Below the pieces are notes generated by a model. That model saw only the letters and a program-made list of their open reading frames with translations, was not told the origin of the DNA and did not search any database. Of a DNA stretch of 64,000 bases, positions 21,403-27,275 are shown piece by piece. Origin of the DNA: Microbacterium soli (GTDB lineage Bacteria; Actinomycetota; Actinomycetes; Actinomycetales; Microbacteriaceae). Within the stretch, counting starts at the first letter, position 1, and each line of letters begins with the position of its first letter. Made by a program: the position numbers and the translations under genes. Location of the stretch: assembly GCF_039539005.1 (NCBI RefSeq), contig NZ_BAABCP010000001.1, positions 930,001 through 994,000 on the forward strand, in the 5' to 3' direction.

Positions 21403-22773
21403 TCAGATCGCGCCGCGCGCGACCATGAACGGGTACGGGTCGATCCGTCCGCCGTTGACGTAGACCTCGAAGTGCAGGTGGCACCCGAACGAGTTGCCGG
21501 TGTTGCCCGCGTACCCGATGACCTGACCGGCGCTGACGTACTGCCCCCAGCGCACGGCGAATCGCGCCTGGTGCCCGTACCCCGTCGCGATGCCGCCACC
21601 ATGCTGGATGCGCGTGTAGTTCCCGTAGCCGCCGTTGTAGCCCACGTAGTCGACAGTTCCGGAATGGGCCGCGTAGATCGGCACTCCGCATCCGTTGGCG
21701 ATGTCGATGCCGCCGTGGTCGCGAGACGCGCAGTAGCTGTTGCTGCACTGGACGTTGCGGCGGCCGTAGTAGGAGGTGATGCGGCCGCTCGACGGGCGCC
21801 GCCATGCTCCCGATCCGGACCCGCCGGACCCGCCCCCACCGCCGCCCCCGCTGTTGTGGTTCTTGGCGGCCTCTTCGGCGGCCTTGCGTCGGGCCTCCGC
21901 CTCGGCGGCCTCGCGGGCCTTGCGAACCTGCTCGCCCTTCTGGTAGCCGGCGACGGTCGCCGACGTGGTGTCCTTGAGGGCGGCGAGCTGGGCTTGGAGG
22001 GTGGCGAGGTTGTTCTGCTTCTCCTCGAGGGCGGCCTGCGCGGCGTCGGAGGCCTGCTGCGCCTTGACCATCTTCTCCTCGGCGATCTTCTGCAGGCGAT
22101 CGCGCTCGTCGCGCGCGCTCTTGGCCTGATCGCTGAGCGCCTGCGCGGAGTTGCGTGCGGCCGCCGCCCTGTCGGCGACGGTGCGGTTGTACTCCAGCAG
22201 CTTGTCCAGGCTGCCAAGACGCGAGAGCAGGTCGTCGGCGCCGTGCGCGGAGTCGGAGAGGAAGAGTTCGAGTGCGGCCTGGTCTCCGCCGCTGCGGTAC
22301 AGCTGGGTGGCGACCTGGCCCGCCTTACGGGCGCTCTCGTCGGCGATCCCCGCCTGCTCGTCGGCCTGCGCCTGCAGGGTGTCGGCTCGATCGACGGCCT
22401 CGAAGTACGCCTGCTGAGCCGCGAAGAACTCGTCGCCGGCGGCACGGGCGGCCTGCTCCGCGGCGGCCGCGCGCTGCGTGAGGCTCTGGATGAGGCCCTG
22501 GATGCGGGTGATCTCGGCGCCCTTGGCCGCTTCATTGGCCTTCGCGCGCTGCACGTCGTCCCAGCTGGGGTAGCCGGGTTCGGCCCGGGCGGACTGCGTG
22601 CCTGAGGAGACGCCGAACACGGTGAGGGCGATGGCGCTGAGCGCGCCGACGGTCATGGCGCTGCGGCGGGTCACCTTCGAGGACGGCCAGAGGGCGCGCC
22701 GTTCCCCGAGCGTCGGAGCGCACCCGCAGTCCTCGGATGCCGCGCGAGCATCTGCCATGGCTTCGTCGTTCAC
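21403..22773 (-). CDS. Secreted M23 peptidoglycan endopeptidase
   Basis: 456-aa predicted cell-wall hydrolase or divisome activator. A cytosolic leader of about 35 residues precedes a signal or anchor helix (RRSAMTVGALSAIALTVFGV). A long coiled coil (about residues 70-310, Ala/Glu/Gln/Lys/Arg-rich) leads to a glycine linker and a C-terminal LytM/M23 domain with HGGIDIA (HxxxD) and CHLHFEVYVNGG (HxH). Coiled-coil plus LytM is the EnvC/RipA-like plan. GTG 22773 follows GGAAGGGG; ATG 22758 is an alternative. CASRDHGG and CGVPIY cysteines could form disulfides. Confidence 0.88.
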   Translation of the reverse strand: MNDEAMADARAASEDCGCAPTLGERRALWPSSKVTRRSAMTVGALSAIALTVFGVSSGTQSARAEPGYPSWDDVQRAKANEAAKGAEITRIQGLIQSLTQRAAAAEQAARAAGDEFFAAQQAYFEAVDRADTLQAQADEQAGIADESARKAGQVATQLYRSGGDQAALELFLSDSAHGADDLLSRLGSLDKLLEYNRTVADRAAAARNSAQALSDQAKSARDERDRLQKIAEEKMVKAQQASDAAQAALEEKQNNLATLQAQLAALKDTTSATVAGYQKGEQVRKAREAAEAEARRKAAEEAAKNHNSGGGGGGGSGGSGSGAWRRPSSGRITSYYGRRNVQCSNSYCASRDHGGIDIANGCGVPIYAAHSGTVDYVGYNGGYGNYTRIQHGGGIATGYGHQARFAVRWGQYVSAGQVIGYAGNTGNSFGCHLHFEVYVNGGRIDPYPFMVARGAI

Positions 22774-22973
22774 ACGGCCCCTTCCGCCGGTTTCACAAGT
22801 GCCACACTAACAACATTCGTCACATCCGCAACAGGTATGATGCGTGCGGCGCACCGCAGGGCACAGCGTGCACCCGCGCGCACGCAGGTACAGCGCATCT
22901 TTCATCGTCCACCCGAAACGCCCGAGAGAAACGATGACCCGCCCTCGATTTCGTTTTTCGTCGGCGCGTCCCT

Positions 22974-22979
22974 TATGCT
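22974..22979 (+). promoter_or_regulatory. -10 box for tRNA-Glu-Asp-Phe cluster
   Basis: TATGCT, 37 nt before the tRNA-Glu 5' end. The surrounding stretch 22900-22980 is relatively AT-rich. No strong -35 is seen. The 243-bp gap 22774-23016 holds no other gene I can support. Confidence 0.4.
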
Positions 22980-23016
22980 TGAGCGTCGGCAAGGGAAGCC
23001 CCCAGGGACTCTCTTC

Positions 23017-23089
23017 GGCCCCATCGTTTAGCGGCCTAGGACGCCGCCCTTTCACGGCGGTAGCACGGGTTCGAATCCCGTTGGGGTCA
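23017..23089 (+). tRNA. tRNA-Glu (anticodon UUC)
   Basis: 73-nt tRNA with acceptor GGCCCCA pairing TGGGGTC (one G-U pair) and discriminator A. The anticodon loop CTTTCAC gives UUC. The T loop GGGTTCGAATCCC is canonical. It is the first of a three-tRNA cluster. Confidence 0.96.
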
Positions 23090-23115
23090 CTCATCCGATA
23101 CAATTGAAAAGTTAT

Positions 23116-23189
23116 GGCCCTGTAGCGCAGTTGGTTAGCGTGCCGCCCTGTCACGGCGGAGGTCGCGGGTTCAAGTCCCGTCAGGGTCG
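23116..23189 (+). tRNA. tRNA-Asp (anticodon GUC)
   Basis: 74-nt tRNA with acceptor GGCCCTG pairing CAGGGTC and the discriminator G expected of tRNA-Asp. The anticodon loop CTGTCAC gives GUC. It starts 26 nt after tRNA-Glu; TACAAT at 23099-23104 between them may add transcription. Confidence 0.96.
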
Positions 23190-23200
23190 CTCCATGCGGC

Positions 23201-23222
23201 GGGCCTTCTTTCGAGGAGGCCC
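23201..23222 (+). terminator. Possible terminator after tRNA-Asp
   Basis: GGGCCT ... AGGCCC inverted repeat with a 10-nt loop, followed by TTCGTCT. It is only 6 bp and has no U-tract, so it may instead be a processing hairpin between tRNA-Asp and tRNA-Phe. Confidence 0.4.
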
Positions 23223-23256
23223 TTCGTCTCGGACGCGACAGGTTCGCCGGTCGCGC

Positions 23257-23329
23257 GGCTCTGTAGCTCAGTTGGTAGAGCGTTCGACTGAAAATCGAAA
23301 GGTCACCGGATCGACGCCGGTCGGAGCCA
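23257..23329 (+). tRNA. tRNA-Phe (anticodon GAA), integration target
   Basis: 73-nt tRNA with acceptor GGCTCTG pairing CGGAGCC and discriminator A; the anticodon loop CTGAAAA gives GAA. Its 3' part from the anticodon loop onward (23287-23329) is repeated exactly at 26716-26758. The gene itself is complete, so an integrating element restored the tRNA 3' end. Confidence 0.96.
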
Positions 23330-23330
23330 C
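23287..23330 (+). repeat. attL: 3' end of tRNA-Phe
   Basis: 44-bp exact direct repeat unit, covering the anticodon loop to the acceptor end of tRNA-Phe plus one base. The second copy is at 26716-26759. Base identity stops sharply on both sides (G/A at the left, T/A at the right), as for a tyrosine-recombinase core site. Confidence 0.85.
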
Positions 23331-23333
23331 TGG

Positions 23334-23365
23334 AACCCTCGCGTAGCTTCTACATCGCGGGGGTT
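23334..23365 (+). terminator. Hairpin after tRNA-Phe (copy 1)
   Basis: AACCCTCGCG pairs with CGCGGGGGTT (10 bp, one T-G) across a 12-nt loop. A near-identical hairpin with a T-rich tail follows the second att copy at 26787-26818. Confidence 0.65.
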
Positions 23366-23445
23366 TCCGCTTTCTCCTGGTGAGGGACGGTTTCTGCGGC
23401 GCTGCAAGCTCCCGGTTGCAGAGCGAGCAATGCGAGATGAAGGGC

Positions 23446-23480
23446 CGGTCGTTGAGCGAGGGTAGCGAGACGAAACGCCC
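23446..23480. repeat. Dispersed GGTCGTTGAGCG repeat, copy 1
   Basis: About 35 bp starting GGTCGTTGAGCG and ending GCGAGACGAAACG. Two further copies are at 26857-26890 and 26900-26930. I associate this word from memory with intergenic repeats of Microbacteriaceae. Confidence 0.7.
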
Positions 23481-23520
23481 TCGCCGAGTGCGTTTGGGCC
23501 GGTCTGGGGCCGGTTCGCGG

Positions 23521-23766
23521 TCAGATTCCGTGCGTTTCGTTCCCCGGATGCACATCCGGACAATCCGCCAAGCAGCACCCGCAGATCGGGGAACCGCCCC
23601 ACCACAGATCGGCTTCATTCGCGCAACTGCACTCCTGACAGCCGCACGCCGTGCCACGAGGAGGCATTCCCTGGGCGACGCGTTGCTCATCGTCGAGATC
23701 CCCGACGAAGGTCAGGGCGTACTCCACCCCATCGAGCTCAACAGTCTCTTCCGCCTGATTTTCCAT
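23521..23766 (-). CDS. Cys-rich small protein
   Basis: 81-aa protein with an acidic N-terminal half (ENQAEETVELDGVEYALTF) and a C-terminal cluster of seven cysteines in CGCQECSC and ICGCCLADC, suggesting a zinc- or iron-binding knuckle. I recognise no family. It starts with ATG at 23766 without a clear ribosome-binding site and lies 55 bp downstream of the metallophosphoesterase on the same strand, so the two may be co-transcribed. It sits inside the tRNA-Phe element. It could be a small regulator or DNA-binding accessory, but nothing proves this. Confidence 0.55.
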   Translation of the reverse strand: MENQAEETVELDGVEYALTFVGDLDDEQRVAQGMPPRGTACGCQECSCANEADLWWGGSPICGCCLADCPDVHPGNETHGI

Positions 23767-23821
23767 GACCGTCCAGGGTCACACACGGGGGCCCGGTCGA
23801 ACCCCCTGAGCCCGGAACGCA

Positions 23822-24454
23822 TCAGAGTGATCGAAGCCACGCATCGATCGCGCTGAACGGAACCGGCTCGAACCCGAAGGCATCCACACCCACATGGAAC
23901 TCATGCGTACCGTGCGCACCGAAATCATGCTCATGCGTGTGTCCGTGGATGAGCGGGATGCCTTCGTCAGCCGGACGATGCCTGGTGTGCCGATCCGGGC
24001 CGGTCGTGTCACTGGAGTATGGGTAGTGCGAAGCGAGCAGCCGCTTGCCAGAACGAGTACCGTCGAGGAGTTCGGGAAGCACGGTCCACCCTGCCTGTTC
24101 ATACAGCGGACGGAAACGCTCGATCGCACGCTTGGACTGCGTCGCGGACGACACACGATCATGATTCCCCGGAACAAGCAGGCGCCGCCCGTTCAGCTGC
24201 GCCGTCAACCTGACACTGTCCTCAATCGGACCGAGAGCGACATCCCCCAGTTGAAGCACGACATCATCTGGACCGACGAGAGCGTTCCACCGTTCGATCA
24301 TCACGGCATTCATCTCATCCACCGACGAGAACGGACGCCCCGCCAACTCACTGATCCGCACATGACCGAAGTGATGATCACTCGTCACGAAATCGACGGC
24401 ATCGAAATCGAAACCCGACATGTCGGCAGCTACCATGCCTTTTACGTCAACCAT
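23822..24454 (-). CDS. Calcineurin-like metallophosphoesterase
   Basis: About 210-aa phosphoesterase of the type often carried by phages and mobile elements. All metal motifs are present: TSDHHFGH (DxH), LGDVALG (GDV), VPGNHDR (GNHD), SHYP and HGHTHEH. It could hydrolyse a phosphomonoester, cyclic nucleotide or nucleic-acid end; the substrate is unknown. The start is uncertain: ATG 24454 is preceded by GGAG and overlaps the stop of the small upstream ORF by 8 nt, favouring coupled translation; ATG 24436 and ATG 24421 are alternatives nearer the conserved core. Confidence 0.82.
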   Translation of the reverse strand: MVDVKGMVAADMSGFDFDAVDFVTSDHHFGHVRISELAGRPFSSVDEMNAVMIERWNALVGPDDVVLQLGDVALGPIEDSVRLTAQLNGRRLLVPGNHDRVSSATQSKRAIERFRPLYEQAGWTVLPELLDGTRSGKRLLASHYPYSSDTTGPDRHTRHRPADEGIPLIHGHTHEHDFGAHGTHEFHVGVDAFGFEPVPFSAIDAWLRSL

Positions 24455-24644
24455 TCCAGTGCGAGCTCCGCGAATCGACGCCGCGGACGAACCGGGCGAG
24501 AAGCTCACGATCATTCGCGGGCCCGCGGTCAACCCACCCGCCGGAGGCGAGATACAGAGTACGTACGTCACGATCAAGCTTGTGATCGAACCGGCTCTCT
24601 GCCGCCGCTCGGATCACCGCATAGGAACCTACCTGTGCGGACAT
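24447..24644 (-). CDS. Small ORF coupled to metallophosphoesterase
   Basis: 65-aa ORF with ATG at 24644 and its stop overlapping the first codons of the metallophosphoesterase. The sequence (QVGSYAVIRAAAESRFDHKL, then RDVRTLYLASGGWVDRGPAN) is mixed and protein-like, with a basic C-terminus. I recognise no family. The 241-bp stretch from 24645 to the AIPR start contains a GCCGGCC-TTC-GGCCGGC hairpin (24712-24728) and no convincing gene. Confidence 0.4.
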   Translation of the reverse strand: MSAQVGSYAVIRAAAESRFDHKLDRDVRTLYLASGGWVDRGPANDRELLARFVRGVDSRSSHWNG

Positions 24645-24711
24645 GCGGCCAGCACGGCCAAACGCATAGGCAGGCTCGAGCGCATGAAACCAGAACCACT
24701 GCCCTTCAAGG

Positions 24712-24728
24712 CCGGCCTTCGGCCGGCT
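24712..24728. repeat. Perfect hairpin upstream of AIPR gene
   Basis: GCCGGCC TTC GGCCGGC, a 7-bp perfect stem with a 3-nt loop, between the divergent small ORF and the AIPR gene. It could be a terminator-like or structural element; no T-tract follows. Confidence 0.45.
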
Positions 24729-24885
24729 GCGCAGTGCGCTTGACCCACCTGCGGTGCGTCCGGTCCTCGCTCCGCTGCGGTCCGGGCGCTCCTCGGCACC
24801 TCAAGCACACTGCATCAATTGCCATGGAGAGGCTCCCGAATCGAATCGCACCGCCGCGAGCCTTTCGACCGCTAGTGTGCTGTCT

Positions 24886-26586
24886 ATGCCGCTTGACCTC
24901 AGCTATCCCGCCGTGCTCGACCAGTTCGGACGACACCGCGTGCCTGGCCGAACAGACTCTCGCGCGTTTTTGGGCTGGTTCCTTGAGAACTACTTCCGGC
25001 TTGAGGCGCTCACCGTTGAAGACTCAATCTGCGACGGTCCCGACGACAAGGGCATCGACGGGATCTACGTCGATGACACGTTGGAAGTGGTCTACGTGCT
25101 TCAGGCCAAGCTCCTTCAAAACCCATCTAAGACAGTTGGCGACGGAACGCTACGAGACTTCTCGGGCGCGATCCAGCAGCTGACCACCCCAGAGGGCGTT
25201 GAAGCTGTGGCGAACTCCACGGGAAACGTGGAGCTCAAGAACCTCCTCGCGGATGCGGACGTTGCAGCAAAGGTCAAAGCCGGTTACGAGGTCCGCGGGA
25301 TCCTATTGACGAATGCTCCGCTCGACGCCAACGGCCTAAACTTCGTGGCCGCCCATGGCGCGATCACGGCATACGATGCCGATCGCCTCCAGAAGGATTG
25401 GCTCCCCCTCGGTGATACTGAGCCCGTCGAGAAGGAGGTCACATTTCACCTCGATAGCTTAGGGCACATCACCTACAAGACTGAGGCCGCAACCGCGCAC
25501 TTCGTGTCATTGCGTGGCTCCGAGCTTGTCCAGATGGCAGGTATCGAGAACCAAGCACTTTTCGCCTGGAACGTGCGCCAATCGCTCGGTCGCACCAAGG
25601 TCAACCGTGCCATCGCCTCAAACGTCCAGACGCAGCCCGAACACAAGAACTTCATGCTTTATCACAACGGTCTCACCATCCTGGCGCGCACGGTCCGCCT
25701 TGACGAGGAGAACGACACCCTCACGATCGACCAGTACAGCGTCGTGAACGGTGCTCAGAGTTTGTCGACCTTGAATGAAAAGAAGGATTCACTGAGCAAC
25801 GACCTTCGGCTTCTCGCACGGGTCGTCGAACTTGACCCGGCATCGGATCTCGCCGGGATGATCACCCGCAACAGCAACAACCAAAACTCCATCGGTGCCC
25901 GCGATCTCCAGTCAAACTCGGTAATCCAGAAGCGACTGAAAGAGGACTTCAATCGCTCCTTCGGTGACCAGTTCGACTACGAGGTGAAGCGTGGTGAGGC
26001 TTCGTCAGCGGAGCGCGTCATCACAAATGAGGACGCAGCCAAGGTTCTCCTAGCCTTCGACCTCGGGCAGCCTTGGAGCTGCCACCAGTCCTATCGGTAT
26101 TTCGATGACCTTCACGCCGACATCTTTGGTCGCCCGGTGGTTACCGCGGGGCGAATCGTTGCCCTGATCGCAGTCCGCGATGCAGCGATCGAGAGTCTCG
26201 CAGCCCTCGACAATCAGCTCGTCGCCCGTTACTCGGTTACACCGTACTTCTTGATGTACCTACTCAAGCAAGCCCTCAAGATCGATGACGTCGGCGAAGA
26301 ATTCTGCAAGGATCCCGGCGCCTTCCTTGCCGAAAAGGGCTTTGCCGCGGTCGCCGCGGTGATCAAACGTGTTACGGATGATCTTGTCGTAGATCTCAAC
26401 TCAGAGATTGAAGAGCGAGAAGAAGCCCGAAACCCGTTCGACCACAAGCGCGAACTTAAGAGCCCAACCGCGGTTCGGGCGCTAAAGCAAGCCGTGATTC
26501 CGATCTACCAGAAGGCCGTTCAGCGGAAACGCGCAACTTCATTCGCTGAGGAGTGGAACGCCGCAGAGCCGAGTGAGCCCGCGTAA
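24886..26586 (+). CDS. AIPR family abortive infection protein
   Basis: 566-aa protein of the AIPR (abortive infection phage resistance) family. The core shows NFMLYHNGLTILA, VVNGAQSLSTL and NSNNQNSIGARDLQSNS, the typical order. The N-terminal region contains KGIDGIYVDD followed 13 residues later by VLQAKL, which resembles the PD-(D/E)xK nuclease pattern (D58 ... Q73-x-K75), so DNA or RNA cleavage during infection is plausible; that is inference. I chose the ATG at 24886, where the conserved N-terminus begins; the frame is open to 24754. It is the only plus-strand gene in the element and is less GC-rich than core genes. Confidence 0.85.
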   Translation: MPLDLSYPAVLDQFGRHRVPGRTDSRAFLGWFLENYFRLEALTVEDSICDGPDDKGIDGIYVDDTLEVVYVLQAKLLQNPSKTVGDGTLRDFSGAIQQLTTPEGVEAVANSTGNVELKNLLADADVAAKVKAGYEVRGILLTNAPLDANGLNFVAAHGAITAYDADRLQKDWLPLGDTEPVEKEVTFHLDSLGHITYKTEAATAHFVSLRGSELVQMAGIENQALFAWNVRQSLGRTKVNRAIASNVQTQPEHKNFMLYHNGLTILARTVRLDEENDTLTIDQYSVVNGAQSLSTLNEKKDSLSNDLRLLARVVELDPASDLAGMITRNSNNQNSIGARDLQSNSVIQKRLKEDFNRSFGDQFDYEVKRGEASSAERVITNEDAAKVLLAFDLGQPWSCHQSYRYFDDLHADIFGRPVVTAGRIVALIAVRDAAIESLAALDNQLVARYSVTPYFLMYLLKQALKIDDVGEEFCKDPGAFLAEKGFAAVAAVIKRVTDDLVVDLNSEIEEREEARNPFDHKRELKSPTAVRALKQAVIPIYQKAVQRKRATSFAEEWNAAEPSEPA

Positions 26587-26589
26587 CCC

Positions 26590-26715
26590 TGTGCCGGTTT
26601 CGTGCCGGTAGCCCCGCTGAAACCACCCTCAACCAGCCGCGACCAACCATGACCACTTCCGCGGAATCACGCGGCAAACAGCGACCAACGAGCACCCACT
26701 GCCCCGCCGTATCCA
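26590..26715. other. Putative integrase arm-site region
   Basis: Between the AIPR stop and attR. It contains GTGCCGGT twice (about 26592-26610) and several CAACC/GACCAAC words (about 26628-26690). Such short direct repeats next to a core site are typical of tyrosine-integrase arm sites. No ORF is convincing here. Confidence 0.35.
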
Positions 26716-26759
26716 ACTGAAAATCGAAAGGTCACCGGATCGACGCCGGTCGGAGCCAC
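26716..26759 (+). repeat. attR: second copy of tRNA-Phe 3' end
   Basis: Exact 44-bp copy of 23287-23330 without the 5' half of a tRNA, so it cannot encode a functional tRNA. It marks the distal end of the inserted segment. Confidence 0.85.
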
Positions 26760-26786
26760 ACGGGTGATCGTTACAATCATCCCAGG

Positions 26787-26818
26787 AACCCTCGCGTAGC
26801 TTCTACATCGTGAGGGTT
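26787..26818 (+). terminator. Hairpin after attR (copy 2)
   Basis: AACCCTCGCG pairs with CGTGAGGGTT and is followed by TTTT. The 26 bp at 26785-26810 are identical to 23332-23357. Relative to the core site it is displaced by about 25 bp that are absent from the first copy. Confidence 0.65.
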
Positions 26819-26856
26819 TTGCTTTGCCCTGGCGAGGGGCAATTTCGGCGGCCTTC

Positions 26857-26890
26857 GGTCGTTGAGCGAACGCAGCGAGACGAGACGCCC
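26857..26890. repeat. Dispersed GGTCGTTGAGCG repeat, copy 2
   Basis: GGTCGTTGAGCG followed by AACGCAGCGAGACGAGACG; it differs from copy 3 at a few positions. It lies directly upstream of copy 3. Confidence 0.7.
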
Positions 26891-26899
26891 CCGCACCCC

Positions 26900-26930
26900 G
26901 GTCGTTGAGCGAGCGAAGCGAGACGAAACG
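26900..26930. repeat. Dispersed GGTCGTTGAGCG repeat, copy 3
   Basis: GGTCGTTGAGCG followed by AGCGAAGCGAGACGAAACG, in tandem with copy 2. From here to 27227 (about 300 bp) I see no gene; the stretch is less GC-rich and looks like accessory DNA. Confidence 0.7.
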
Positions 26931-27227
26931 CATCCCTCGACGAGGCTCACGCCAGTAAGCGCGACCACCAGCACCACAGATTCAACCACCGGCGGCAACC
27001 CATTTAAGCTCTTATCTGGGTTATCGTTTTGCTACGGCGGGCAGTAGCCCTCGGAGCCTGGCAGTCTTCCGGACGGTATGACGAGCCAAGCTCACGTATT
27101 TCTACAGCCGAGTCACGCGAGACTCGATGATCGCCTCCGCTCGGCGGATCCAGTCCCCTCCACGTGCGCCCGGCGCGAATAAGTGACTATTGCATATCCT
27201 TCCGCCGAGCCCATGCGGAGCGTAGGC

Positions 27228-27262
27228 TTTCTGTATGAATAACTAAGTTACTCATACAGAAA
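27228..27262. promoter_or_regulatory. 35-bp near-palindrome upstream of fic
   Basis: TTTCTGTATGA (27228-27238) and TCATACAGAAA (27252-27262) are perfect 11-bp inverted arms; the centre ATAACTAAGTTAC is also nearly symmetric. A TAGGCT box at 27223-27228 abuts the left arm and the fic ribosome-binding site AAGGGG touches the right arm. This is the geometry of an operator that would block both transcription start and translation. An obvious candidate ligand is the winged-helix C-terminus of the Fic protein itself (inference). Confidence 0.7.
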
Positions 27263-27275
27263 GGGGTGGGCGTGT

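Larger units (their letters stand above)
23287..26759. mobile_element. tRNA-Phe-integrated 3.4-kb element with defence cargo
   Basis: The segment between two 44-bp copies of the tRNA-Phe 3' end. It contains a Cys-rich small protein, a metallophosphoesterase with a coupled small ORF, and an AIPR abortive-infection protein. Codon usage and base composition inside the AIPR gene are visibly less GC-rich than in the flanking core genes. No integrase, excisionase or replication gene is present, so it is either a remnant, or a satellite moved by a recombinase supplied in trans. Direct repeats GTGCCGGT and CAACCA/GACCAAC next to attR (26590-26700) look like integrase arm sites. Confidence 0.7.

Noticed and set aside
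20436..22535. 699-aa minus-strand frame over ppa and the M23 gene
   Set aside because: Ser/Arg/Thr/Pro-rich alternative frame of the M23 peptidase gene and antisense of ppa.
24578..24885. A missing integrase or excisionase in the element
   Set aside because: No frame in this stretch or elsewhere between the att copies shows tyrosine or serine recombinase motifs.
23894..25183. 429-aa plus-strand frame across the metallophosphoesterase
   Set aside because: No domain, antisense of a gene with all metal motifs; the AIPR gene lies in another frame.
26716..26759. A second tRNA gene
   Set aside because: Only the 3' part of tRNA-Phe is present; no 5' acceptor strand or D arm precedes it.
27060..27227. 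A small toxin or antitoxin gene upstream of fic
   Set aside because: I looked for an antitoxin partner; no ORF with a start signal and plausible composition was found, and the Fic protein carries its own inhibitory motif.
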